Shown here: one piece after another, positions 38,457-49,723 of the stretch
Position numbering within the stretch: position 1 is the first letter of the stretch
How the letters are laid out: each line of letters opens with the position of its first letter
From: Struthidea cinerea
Lineage: Eukaryota; Chordata; Aves; Passeriformes; Corcoracidae
Assembly: GCA_013397865.1 (NCBI GenBank)
Contig: VZTI01004087.1
Coordinates: 372,260 to 436,259, forward strand
Direction of reading: 5' to 3'
Length of the DNA stretch: 64,000 nucleotides
Program-made: the position numbers and the translations under genes
The notes under the pieces: generated by a model
What the model saw: only the letters and a program-made list of their open reading frames with translations
Database searches by the model: none
Told to the model about the DNA's origin: nothing

Positions 38457-38811
38457 TCTTGTTCCAGAAAACACTGTTGAGGAATACACCTGGAGCAGGT
38501 AGCTCAGTTTCCAAACTGCAGATTGAGGTGCAGATTGAGCTCCGGGTGGGAGCCCAGAACAAGAGGCCATGAATTGCCAACCCTTTGGTCAACAAACGGC
38601 ATGAAGAGGGTGGTGCCAGCCAGGTGAATGGGCACTGAGGGACACAGCAGGAGTGAAGACTCAGAAGAAGGAGTGGTTAGACATGAAGCTATAAAAGCCC
38701 AGGGGTTTCTTTGCTGGGGGTCCCTCCTCAGAGGCACCAACTGTGGCTGTTTCTGTGTTACTGAACTGTGAATAAATTGCTTTATGGAACGAGAGACATT
38801 TGAGACTCTGA
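38457..38811 (+). mobile_element. Probable LTR with TATA box and poly(A) signal
   Basis: On the + strand a TATAAAAG box (38690-38697) is followed 75 bp later by AATAAA (38771-38776), the usual U3/R spacing of an LTR. The region is GC-richer than its flanks. The ten bases catgggaaat lie on both sides (38447-38456 and 38812-38821) and bound a 355-bp unit. The unit does not have TG...CA ends, so these may not be the true borders: an LTR starting at tgttgagg (38475) and continuing past 38821 is possible. No family name is certain. Confidence 0.5.
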
Positions 38812-38821
38812 CATGGGAAAT

Positions 38822-38990
38822 ATGGGGTCAATCTGGTAAGGAAACCTGGCCTGACTGTGTGAGAGTGAGGTGTGTGGGGAGTCAAGGAGGGCACTGGAGC
38901 CGCTTACTGGGAAGAATTTCAGTCCCAGCAGCAAAATTCTCTGGCCTTGGGAGTATGACTGGCAGAGAGTCTCTTGAATGGTCAGACTGG
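38822..38990 (+). other. GC-richer continuation of the 38.5 kb LTR-like block
   Basis: The composition stays GC-richer than the flanks to about 38990 and then returns to AT-rich. It may be the U5 part or leader of the same element, or unrelated. The 78- to 99-codon frames here have no recognisable motif. Confidence 0.35.
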
Positions 38991-40202
38991 GAAGTTTCCT
39001 TAGCAACCCTACACCTCTGCAGAACTGTACTTCAGCAACTGCAGAAGAGAAAATCAAAGCACTTAAAAAGACAATCTACATAAGATGAGACAGAGATAGA
39101 CAAGGAGAGGTTTTCTCATGTGTTTTCAAAATAATTGGTCTTCTGTTTGCTGAATGAGTTTTTCTAACCCCTGCCTATCTGTAGGAAGCCCATTCTGATG
39201 GAGGGATAACACCTTTCTAAAATGGGTTACCAGTTAAGTGCTACTTTTATTTATTATAATATTGCACCCAAAAGCAGTTAACCCATTTCCCAAGAAAGAG
39301 AAGAGACTGTCTGAAAGGCAAAAATTGAAGCACATGGTAATGGGTTGAACTGCTCAGTGTCATAATCCAAGAAACCACAGAAGCTTGGCAGACTATTCAG
39401 AAATTTATTGAAAAGACCACAGACACAATAGTATGGATGTTCAACAAGGGTTTTTAAACTAAATTTCAGATTAATATTTGGTGGTTATATTACAGAATTC
39501 TAAAGCACGGTACCACATTGCAAACTTCCAGATTATTATCAGAACCCAGGAGTTGCCCTTTCATTTATATTTCCTTTCTTTGTATTAAGGTACCAAGTAT
39601 TCTTGGACTTTCTCTCATTTTCATTTAAAAAAAAAATAATTCGCTGCTGTTGTTGGCAGGATGAAACAAATCTTAATTTTTTATTTGCGTTGTGGTTGTC
39701 TTTGGGATTTTTTAATGGGGTTTTGTTGGTTTGGGGTTTTGGTGATGGTGGTGGTGGTTTGGGTTTTTTTAACTAGTCTTGCATTTTTATCTCTTCGTTT
39801 CTTTGGGTGGTTTTGGGTCTTTATTCCTTACTGCTGTTATTTGTATTTCCCCACCTTCTTAGACTGACTTCTGCTGTGCTTTGGACTAGTTTAGTGCTAA
39901 CTGTCAGGAATGTACTCTATGTGGTATCCTTTCTAAGAGAGTTTTAATACTTTCCCAAAGTACTACATCTCTTTAAAGCAATTAGATTGGTCCAGTGAAC
40001 TAACATCTCTTCAGATTTCTCTAAAGGGCAATGGCTTATATCTAGTAATAATAATAATATAATAAACTTATATCTAGTTTCTCACTGTAATTTGAACAGT
40101 ATTTTTGATGTGCTGAACCAGATGATTCCTGGATCCTGGAAAGAAGAGATCTGCTATATTGTATACCTGTGGATAGTAAGCTTCTCCTCTTTGGCCTGGG
40201 AA
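38991..40202. other. Unannotated DNA with G/T-rich patch
   Basis: No element recognised. A T/G-rich patch at about 39660-39850 gives a 68-codon hydrophobic frame by composition alone. A short (aat)n run is near 40045-40062. Confidence 0.5.
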
Positions 40203-41177
40203 GTCAAAACAACTGTCTAGTAACAATTTTTCTGCAGATGTAGTGATCTCATGCTTTCCTATTTAAAATATTCATCTTCTCTAACCTCTCATTTTATACC
40301 TAGAAATTAAATAGATGCATGTATATTATCAGCTGTCCAGGGAGTTCCCTCTGTGATCAGACTTTGAGGCACAAAACATAAACATGCAAATGTTACTAAT
40401 ATCTTCATTTCTGCAGGAATCTTAATAGTGAGGAAAGGGAACAGATGCTCTTCCCTTTCCCCTTCCCCTTCNTTCCCCTTCCCTCTTCTCTTTTGCATCA
40501 TTTGCTTTTAGATATCCTGGTCGTTTCTGGGTTTCCAGGGATGAAATTTCATTTTCTTCCACAGTGTTATGACGCTAAAAGGTTTCACTGGAAAACGAGG
40601 ACAAAAAGCAGTCCTTTTCCAGTGCCTTTGTATGCACTCTTTTTGTGTTTCCATGAAAATATGGATGGAGAGAAAGGAAGGCTGTGATCCCGTAATTGTC
40701 AAAGATCAAACTGTGAGAAACTGAGAAATAAGCAGAATGACCTAGCTTAAATGAAGAACCACACAGCACTGAGAAAAGGAGGAGCAGGGGACAGAGGCTC
40801 TGGAATCAAAAGCCTGAGGTGGGACATGTTGCAAGTCAGCATGGGGCTTTCCTTTTCTTTTTTTTTTTTGTAAACAAGGAAATAGATCTAGACATATGGT
40901 CCTTCTCAGAGTTCTTTTAAGCTTCATTGAATACTAACTGAAACAAAGATGTCTGGAACAAAACATGTCTGGCCTAGTATTTGAACATTTTGATGGAAAA
41001 ATGATGTATTAACCTGAAGGGAGGGTTTGCAGAGTATGTTCATGCTATGTCTACACAGAGCAGGAAATTCTCTTGCCTTCCAAACAGTTTTTCTTTAACA
41101 TTCACTTCATGAACTGGAGATGGGGAATTTCCTTGATTTCTATGCATATACATAATGCAATAGTCAAATCCTCTTCC
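40203..41177. repeat. Duplicated segment, copy 1 (probable assembly duplicate)
   Basis: These 975 bases reappear, as far as I can compare by eye without a difference, at 41179-42443, apart from the pyrimidine tract where copy 1 has one N (40472) and copy 2 has a 255-base gap. The four - strand frames and one + strand frame of copy 1 translate identically in copy 2. The joint is a single N at 41178. Two contig ends that overlap but were not merged give exactly this pattern. Confidence 0.92.
40453..40491. repeat. (CCCCTT)n pyrimidine tract with single-N joint
   Basis: Short pyrimidine microsatellite carrying one N at 40472. The matching tract in the second copy (41432-41754) holds a 255-base gap, so this one is probably collapsed. 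Confidence 0.85.
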
Positions 41178-41178
41178 N

Positions 41179-42443
41179 GTCAAAACAACTGTCTAGTAAC
41201 AATTTTTCTGCAGATGTAGTGATCTCATGCTTTCCTATTTAAAATATTCATCTTCTCTAACCTCTCATTTTATACCTAGAAATTAAATAGATGCATGTAT
41301 ATTATCAGCTGTCCAGGGAGTTCCCTCTGTGATCAGACTTTGAGGCACAAAACATAAACATGCAAATGTTACTAATATCTTCATTTCTGCAGGAATCTTA
41401 ATAGTGAGGAAAGGGAACAGATGCTCTTCCCTTTCCCCTTCCCCTTCCCCTTCCCCCCCCACTCCCGCTCCCCCCCCCCCCCCNNNNNNNNNNNNNNNNN
41501 NNNNNNNNNNNNNNNNNNNNNNNNNNNNNNNNNNNNNNNNNNNNNNNNNNNNNNNNNNNNNNNNNNNNNNNNNNNNNNNNNNNNNNNNNNNNNNNNNNNN
41601 NNNNNNNNNNNNNNNNNNNNNNNNNNNNNNNNNNNNNNNNNNNNNNNNNNNNNNNNNNNNNNNNNNNNNNNNNNNNNNNNNNNNNNNNNNNNNNNNNNNN
41701 NNNNNNNNNNNNNNNNNNNNNNNNNNNNNNNNNNNNNNTTCCCCTTCCCTCTTCTCTTTTGCATCATTTGCTTTTAGATATCCTGGTCGTTTCTGGGTTT
41801 CCAGGGATGAAATTTCATTTTCTTCCACAGTGTTATGACGCTAAAAGGTTTCACTGGAAAACGAGGACAAAAAGCAGTCCTTTTCCAGTGCCTTTGTATG
41901 CACTCTTTTTGTGTTTCCATGAAAATATGGATGGAGAGAAAGGAAGGCTGTGATCCCGTAATTGTCAAAGATCAAACTGTGAGAAACTGAGAAATAAGCA
42001 GAATGACCTAGCTTAAATGAAGAACCACACAGCACTGAGAAAAGGAGGAGCAGGGGACAGAGGCTCTGGAATCAAAAGCCTGAGGTGGGACATGTTGCAA
42101 GTCAGCATGGGGCTTTCCTTTTCTTTTTTTTTTTTGTAAACAAGGAAATAGATCTAGACATATGGTCCTTCTCAGAGTTCTTTTAAGCTTCATTGAATAC
42201 TAACTGAAACAAAGATGTCTGGAACAAAACATGTCTGGCCTAGTATTTGAACATTTTGATGGAAAAATGATGTATTAACCTGAAGGGAGGGTTTGCAGAG
42301 TATGTTCATGCTATGTCTACACAGAGCAGGAAATTCTCTTGCCTTCCAAACAGTTTTTCTTTAACATTCACTTCATGAACTGGAGATGGGGAATTTCCTT
42401 GATTTCTATGCATATACATAATGCAATAGTCAAATCCTCTTCC
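41179..42443. repeat. Duplicated segment, copy 2, with 255-base gap
   Basis: Same unique sequence as 40203-41177. The gap at 41484-41738 sits in a C-rich tract that degenerates into homopolymer just before the Ns, typical of sequencing failure in a simple repeat. After 42443 the sequence continues into new DNA, so copy 2 is the one joined to the right flank. Confidence 0.92.
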
Positions 42444-45404
42444 TACCAAAACCAAAAACCACCCACCTTCACAGCTTTGCTAAGAAATAAACAGATGAGT
42501 ATTCAAATTTCTCTAATTCCAAAAGAAGCAAAATACAATATTGTATATGTAGGGATAGTTTTTGCAATTTGCTCCTAATTGATTCCATAATTATACCTTG
42601 TTTATACCCTGAATATTAAACTTCTTCTGATGTTCTCTGTATGAATATTTTTCACAGACTTATACTAGAAAAATCTATACCTCTGGTTTTAGCGCTCAAT
42701 TTTGTTAGAAATATTCAACAAGAGATGTTAAATAAGAGCAGACTAAAATTAAAATATATTGATAAATTAATGTATTCAAACTGTCGTAACAAAATAGTAG
42801 AGATTTTACATGTAAGACATAGACTTATATCTAAGCTTTTATAAGACTTTATTTATTTAGTATATAATAGCCCCTAAATTTAACCTAGGTGATGACTCAA
42901 GTCTAACTGAGAAACTCAAGGAAGAAAGAAACTAATCACATAGGCAGATAAATTGGGATACTGCATATTTTCCACACATAAAATCAGAAAATATTGTCCA
43001 TGAATCATGATATCGTGCTTGCTCAAACAGATTTATGAAGCAAAAAGGCCATATTTTCATTTAATGGCTTGTATGACGCATAAAATGTTCCATGATATAA
43101 GCTGCTTTAGTTTGCTCACAGTGGAGGATAAGATAGAAGAGTTCAAGATAGAGTTAATAACAAATAATGTTTTCTCAAATCCAAGAAGCTGAATAAGGAC
43201 AACTTGATCTCTTTGGCAACTGATTTAGTAACAGAAGCTGCAATTATCTTTACTGATGAATGTAAAAGAAAATGCAATTGCAACAGGAACTTCATTTCCA
43301 AAAAGGGAATCTGGCAGGGTGAGATGTGTCATCCAAGTCAGACAAAAATATCACAGCCACTTTAATCAGGTCCAGGAGCAGAGGCTAAACCCCCACATAC
43401 AAGGAAATTTCAACACATTTTTGACTCTTCCCTTTATACTGGCTAAGTTTATTAGACATACATGAAAAAAAAAAGATTCTGAAAAGGAAATAAGGATTTG
43501 AAATTTTCTAATTTTCCATTTTTAAGACAAAACTGACCTCCTATGCTTCAGAGGAAGAAGAGCCATGGTTCAGTACTTTCTGATACATTGTTTGTTTGTT
43601 TTTATATGGAGCACTATTCTCCCTACCAGCTATTTGATATTATGCCTTTCAACATAAAATCTTTTTTAAAAAATAAATCTCTAGAATGGTTTACAAATAC
43701 TTTCAAAATAGGAGGCTATGGGAAACATGCAAAACTAACCTTCCAGTTCTGTGTCCTGTACTACAGGTATTCTTTTAAATTTTGAATATGAATTTCCCAA
43801 GGTAGAATAATATCCCAGGAAATTGGGCGACTGTAAGTGGAGCAAATTTTTTTCATTCCCATTGCCTTTTTTGTGTGCAGTGCTACTCTAAAAAAATGAG
43901 AAATATTTCTTAAGAATAAAGTCCATTGAGATCAATAGATCTAGATGGAAAAGAAAAAGACTATTTTTTCACTTTAATGCACATCTGACAACGTAGACAT
44001 TCCTGAGAGCAGCAAAGTAATGTGCCCCAGTTAGAATTGCACTGTGATTTGATGTTCACCCTTGGAATTATCCTTCAGGCACTTGCATCAAATGTAGTTG
44101 TCCAGCCCTTAGCATAAAGAAGGGGAGAGGTAAAAGGAAGTGAAACCATCTATTTATTGAATGATGTCTGAATGAAACATAATCTTCTGGTCTTGCATAT
44201 ACAGTTCTACAATCATTTTTCTGACATACAAAAACCCTCACCGTTTTTTTTTTCTAATAAATGACATTTCCTTCCAAGCGGTACTCTACCTTAAATGAAT
44301 AAAATCCAGCTCTTTTTAGGTAAGGCGGAAATGAGTATTGTTCTGAAGATGTTACGAGCCCTGCTCTTGTTGAAACCTAACAGAAGTATCATTGTATTTT
44401 TTAGACAAAATGCAGGCCTTTCTAAATTGTTTAGATGCTTAGACATTCAGGTGTAAAAAATCCCCAAAACTGGGATCTAATAAGCAGAGTCTGAAAATAG
44501 TGTTAGAGTTTCTTTATACGATTTTGTCTGATGCAAATCTAAACCACCAAAGTTGAACATCCAAGTTTCTGCTGTGATCTGAAAGTTTTCAGGATAATCT
44601 GACATTTGGACTAACATGAAGCGGTACAGAATATTGTTCTGTTCTTCTGCCTGAGTTCTGTTTGTGCATGACAGTGTGAAGCTGGCGTACTTATATACTT
44701 CCATTTCATTTGCCAGTCATTTGTGTGAGAAATAAATTCAATATTTTAATCTTGTATCCTCTGACTGTGGCTGGTATTTCTATGGCATAATTTGCATGTC
44801 AGTAGTACCAAGATAAAGGAACTGTGAGTAGCAAAGCCACTATGTTGTTTTCCTTCTACCGCTCCATGCTGTTTCATTGTTGCATACCACTTTCACTAAA
44901 ACTGTAACTCTTACAACATTTTCACTGCTTTTTTTCCACTCATCGTCTCGTGTGGCAACCTCCCAGATAAGATATCTTGGCCTGATACAAGCAGTTATGC
45001 CTTCCCAGCCTCTCTTCTTTGTTGCTGACTCCAGCTTCTCAACAACAAGCTACATTTCTAGGACTACACTAAAGCTAAATATAATGTGGATGGGATTTTA
45101 AAAATAAAGTTTATTTTCCAGAATAAAAGAAATCAAATTCAGCAACAACAAAACCATGATGAAAAAGTAATCCATAAGGGAAGTGTAAAAAGTGTTTCAG
45201 GCTCATTGCCACAAAAATATTTAAAATCTAACTGGCATCTACCTTGCAATATAAGCCCATTTATCATCATTTGATCAGAATGGACATTCTTCAAAGAATT
45301 GCCAGGTAATTCTAAGTCTAAATGGAAGGCAAACCAGACCCAATTATTTCAGCTTTTCTTCTTAGGTCAATCACATTCTTAAACTTTGTGATTAACATTA
45401 CTGC
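42444..45404. other. Unannotated AT-rich DNA
   Basis: About 3 kb without recognised repeats or exons. Several frames of 60-80 codons, all AT-driven and without motifs. Confidence 0.5.
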
Positions 45405-45995
45405 TCTCTTCTAGACTTTCTCACACTGACTTAAACGTTTTCTGAAGTACAATGGCCAAGACTGAACACAATTGGCTGTATTGGTATTAATACACCCAAT
45501 ATGGCACATGCCTTCTTTAGTAATGTCTTGGGTGTCACCCCAAGACAAATGAGTATGTGATTTTATTGTCTCTTCTTCAATTAGTGATCCATTATAAACT
45601 ATTATTCCTATTCCACTTTGCTGTCCATCCTCCTCTTGTATTTCTGTAGTTAGTTGTTCCTGCACAGGCACAACACTTTTTATTTCCCTTACTTATTTTT
45701 TTTTATCAAATCTTTCACAAATTTGGGCTTATTGAAAACTTGGATCCTGTCTTCTAGTCCATGCCAGATCTTCTTTTTTATTAGTAAATTCAATAATGTA
45801 CATTCTCGTCCATCCTTTATGCCATGTGGAACAGCAATCAATAAATCCTTCCATTATAACCACAAGTTATTGATAATTACTCTTTGGGATTATCTATTCT
45901 AACCACCCACACTGTTGTAGTTTTCTCTGTTTCATGTTTATCAGATTGTCATGCATCTCCATTGTAATCTTTAGGAAAGCCAACATAAGTCATCT
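45405..45995 (-). mobile_element. Ancient CR1 LINE fragment (reverse-transcriptase region)
   Basis: On the - strand, two stretches align in the right order with the reverse-transcriptase part of old CR1 subfamilies. The 45850-45995 stretch (ctctttgggattatctattctaacc, tttatcagattgtcatgc) corresponds to the part just after the KAFDTVPHDIL motif. The 45405-45680 stretch (ctttctcacactgacttaaacgtt, gtgatccattataa) corresponds to the C-terminal part. The reading frame is fully broken. The middle is not clearly alignable, so two pieces of different copies cannot be excluded. Divergence suggests a much older insertion than the CR1 at 860-1750. Confidence 0.65.
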
Positions 45996-47389
45996 GACTC
46001 AGCTATTTCATCTAAAAACATAAGGTCACAAGCAAGCATTTTGTGTTTCCTCAGCAGTTGAAGCTTTCTAGAAGTCATTTAGTCTCAGCTGATCTGTTCC
46101 TGAGGACTGAAACAGAAAAGGCAGTAAAGACTATATTTCCTGATACCATTCCTTTGTCATTCTTTTCCTGCATTGAGCCAACAGAGTTATCCTTTCCTCA
46201 GGCCGTTGTTTACTGATTGCACTTGCAAAGCAAATTCTTGTTATCTTTCGTATTTTACTAGTGACATCTCAAGCTTTGCTTTGCCTTTCCTGTCTTTACA
46301 ATCATATGCCACACATCTGATTGTGTCCTCTGTAGCAGGACCTCCTTTCACTCCCTCGTGTTACCTGGTTCCAGATAACCCCCAACCCCTAATTTTTATG
46401 AATTTCACCCTGGGGGTTTTTTTAAGCCTAAATTATACTCTTACTAAAAATTGTAATACCAGCCTTTCAAATTCTAATTTGTTCTTTCTGCCCTCTGAAT
46501 TAGGGTGGCTGAATTTGAAAATTCCCTGGATCAGTGTCTGAAGAGGTACTATAGGTCCTCAGGTGGGACAGCTGAATATTGCCTTTCTGAATAAATTATT
46601 ACCTCAAAAGAGTAATAGCAATTGGCTGAGTTGAACCAACACTAACACACAGGTTCTATTAACCTCAAATTACCATTACAGATGAGCACACATTCAGGAA
46701 GTGGGTTGTATAAATAAAGCATGTTACTTCAGTAAATCAATAAAAGAATAACAGGCCTTACAGTAGGGAAAGTGCTGCCAATTAGCAAAGAAGGCTATGC
46801 AAGATGATTTGTAATTAGATTACCTCCAGCTTCTTAATATTGACCTCAAAAGTCTCCAATATGAAAAGTGATAAATAGCATTTTTTTTGAAAATAGAAAA
46901 CCATTATGATAAAATCTATTTTAAAGCTATCAATTTCATTTAGTTATTCCGAATCAAGCTGACTTTGTATAAATCTATAGTGATGTATTCCTTTTATGCA
47001 GAAAATCGACAAGTTAACTTCTAAGTGTCTTTGAAAAATTGTAGGTGAAAAAAATCTCTTCAGTTGTCCCCCTTATCGTGTTTTAACATAAAGGAAAGAA
47101 CAAGATCATAAACCCTCTTAGAATATGATTGGATCCCAGAAAGTGGAAGGGCAAGAAATATATATATATGCATATATTAAGACACTGACTTTAATCAATG
47201 CTGATATTAAATATATAATCATCTCACATAAATAGTTATGCTATACTCAAATTCAGTAGGTTAATACCTTTAGGATTCTCAAGCCTTATAAAAATTTTGA
47301 CTTTCCTAAAGAGTCTTGAAAACCTCTCTATATTGTACATAAACACAGAAATTTGAATTCCCATATAGAATTGTTTGTATAATTGAAAG
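45996..47389. other. Unannotated DNA
   Basis: The 122-codon frame at 46173-46541 (+) is Ser/Leu/Phe-rich with no recognised motif, and no donor or acceptor context supports it as an exon. It is rated a chance frame. An (at)n run is near 47158-47176. Confidence 0.5.
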
Positions 47390-47560
47390 TCACAGAATCA
47401 CAGCATATGCTGAATTGGAAGGGAACCACATAGATCATCAAAGTCCAACTCCTTGCCCTGCACAGGACAACCTGAAGAATCACATCATGTGTCTGAGAGT
47501 GTTATCCAGAAACTTCTTGGACACCGTCAATTTTAGTGCCATGATTGCTTCAACTGAGTT
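47390..47560 (-). mobile_element. CR1 LINE 3' end
   Basis: Begins tcacagaatcacagcatatgctgaattggaaggg and continues with atagatcatcaaagtccaactcc and ccctgcacaggacaacct, the reversed 3' tail of a CR1 subfamily. Only the 3' noncoding part is present; the right edge fades near 47560. Confidence 0.88.
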
Positions 47561-47673
47561 TACCTTTGCGCCCCATAGTTTCAACATTTTTTTATTAAAA
47601 CACTGTGTTCTTATGAAATTGCTTAGAAAATAAAATAGAAAATCTGTATTTTTCTTTTCTTTTTTGTATATTT
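47561..47673. other. Short AT-rich spacer
   Basis: Between the CR1 3' end and the class II LTR; CR1 tail sequence may extend a little into it. Confidence 0.5.
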
Positions 47674-47679
47674 AGAGAT

Positions 47680-48056
47680 TAACACTGTCCCTGCCTGGCT
47701 CCGTGGGGTCCCGCATGCCCCCACAGACGCACGGGTGGGTTCAGTATCATAGCTGGTAGCAAAGAGTTGGAAAGGGTACTTGCATGCGTTCCGGCAGCAG
47801 CATTTATTGCTTCTACACTGTCGAAGGTAGCAGGGGCAAACACCCCGAGCACGAGACAGATCGATCTTAAGGCAGGGGTGTGGCTAACACCAGGAGCCAA
47901 CCGGGAAATCAGAACTGGAGTACACTACCATAACTGAACAAGGCATCCTGGGAGAGGCTTCTTTCCCTCACCATGACCAATAAGTCTTTGGCACCAGAGA
48001 CTGTCTTACCAAGAGCTGTCTCTGTCTCTTGTACCACTGGCCAATCGGCCACCACA
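47680..48056 (-). mobile_element. Solo class II (ERVK-like) LTR with perfect 6-bp target-site duplication
   Basis: The 377-bp element is flanked by the perfect repeat agagat (47674-47679 and 48057-48062). A 6-bp duplication is the mark of class II (beta/ERVK-type) integrases. Read on the - strand it begins TGTGGTGGCCGATTGG and ends ...CAGTGTTA, the final CA having changed to TA. An AATAAA signal sits at 47803-47808, leaving about 120 bp of R/U5 after it. It is GC-rich relative to its flanks. No internal region remains, so it arose by LTR-LTR recombination. Confidence 0.9.
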
Positions 48057-48062
48057 AGAGAT

Positions 48063-49455
48063 CTTTTCTTGACATCATTTTTGGCAACAGGAGAAAGCAA
48101 TGACTCATTTCTACCTTTCTTTCTCTAAGATCAGGGATTCAATCCATTCCATGAAACTGTTTTTTCCCCAGTTACATTGCATTCTTTGAGCCATCTCTCA
48201 TGTTGGTAGCATTGTTCATGAATATTTCAAGTATCTCTTTCAAAATAGTGCTACAGCTTCTCCCAGGCTGGCAGCTACACCTAGGAAGTGGACCCATGTT
48301 CTAAACTACAGTGCAGGGTGTGTACTCTAATGTGCTACTAGACCTGTGTCTGCAGTCTGCCATGCCCTGTAGGTCCCTGTGCCACGTGCAGCTGGTCAGG
48401 ACACGGTTTATTTGCATTTGCATGTGCTGTGTAAAGGAATAGCAGAGTAAGGCAAACCTATACATCGAAACAGCTGCCTCAGTGGACTCCACTCTTGAGA
48501 AATATCTGCCACAGTGGAGCTCAGGCATCAAACCATTCATGCAAGGGATAGAAAGAGACCAACTGTACTGGTACCTTTTACTTAGCTCTGATATTTAAAA
48601 ATAGAGCTATGTTAAAGGAAAGCCATGAAATCCTAGTTAAGTGACTTCTTATTTAGCTGTGAAATTGTTTCTTGGAGCCTATTCATTCATGCAAGTAACT
48701 TTTGTTTTTCATACTGCAGCCATGGGGGTTTTTTATTTAAAAGAGAATATTAGTGTCAAAGGAGACAAATGAGTTGTGCTAGGTCTGTCTGCACGAGGAG
48801 AAAGGACATGGACTTGAAAAATATAAAGAAAGATTGTGAGGACTTTGGTAAAAGTTTGAACTAATGCTCTCTTCTTTAGAATGCTTTGGAAGGGCAAAAT
48901 ATTAAAAAATAGGAAAGGGAACAAGATGCCTTGGAGAAGATACTTTTATGAATACAAATTAGGAGGACATGAGTGAATGTGTCTCTGCAAGCAGAGACAA
49001 CATTCCCAAGGCATCAACCTTTCCCAATCTTACCCAGAAAACCTGTAAGGACAACAAAAGTCTAATAGCTCTTACAAGTTGAAGAAAAAGCAGATTTTTT
49101 TTCATCATAGCAGGATCCTAAAAAAAGCTGGAATAAATTAAAAACATGGAAGTTCTTGTTGTCCTTTTACAGAAAAAGTATTCCAATAACAAAAACATTA
49201 GATAAGCCTCAGGAAACTCATCACTAATTGTAATCAGCACTCACTATGAGGATTTGGACACAGAATTTCTTGTGCTTAATTCACCATTTGCATTTTACCA
49301 ATTTGTATGGTTATTCGAGGATAAAATCTGGCCACACAAACACTGTGTAGGGTTAAATTGTACAAGAGACCAACTCAATGCAAAGCAAAGTCATATAAAT
49401 GTAGTCAATGGGATTGTCCTTTATAGCTTATAGTGGGTCTAAGTGAATGTGAATT
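48063..49455. other. Unannotated DNA
   Basis: Mostly AT-rich. A part at about 48240-48540 has higher GC and could be an unrecognised repeat, but no ends, tail or motif were found. Confidence 0.5.
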
Positions 49456-49723
49456 ATCATAGAATTATGGGAAGTTAAGAGGTTGGAATGGACCTTAAAG
49501 ATCATCTAGTCCCAATCCACCCTGCCATGGGCAGGGATACCTCCCACCAGATCAGGTTGCTAAGGTTTCATCCAACCCGGCTTTGAACACTGCCAGGGTT
49601 GGGACATCCACAACATCCCTGGGTGACCTGTTCTAGTGTCTCACCACCCTCATAGTAAACAAATTCTATCTAATATTCAGCCTAAATTTCACCTCTTTCA
49701 ATTAGTACCCATACTCTGAATCC
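49456..49723 (-). mobile_element. CR1 LINE 3' end
   Basis: Begins atcatagaattatggg, then ggttggaatggaccttaaagatcatctagtcccaatcc and ccatgggcagggatacctcccac, the classical reversed CR1 3' tail. It continues through the ctgttctagtgtctcaccacc phrase to about 49723. Typical 5'-truncated copy with no coding part. Confidence 0.94.

Noticed and set aside
39661..39867. 68-codon hydrophobic frame resembling a membrane peptide
   Set aside because: Trp/Phe/Val/Gly content follows directly from a G/T-rich patch.
41283..41838. Long frames of 118-181 codons at 41.3-41.8 kb
   Set aside because: They exist only because 255 Ns contain no stop codons.
45524..45547. Palindrome-like phrase resembling two head-to-head termini of the three-copy LTR family (tgtcttggg ... 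ccccaagaca)
   Set aside because: Only the terminal bases match, no further LTR sequence follows on either side, and the surrounding CR1 alignment has about the expected length without it. Chance is more likely.
46173..46541. 122-codon + strand frame
   Set aside because: Low-complexity Ser/Leu/Phe composition, no recognised domain, and no splice or promoter context; length is compatible with chance in 64 kb.
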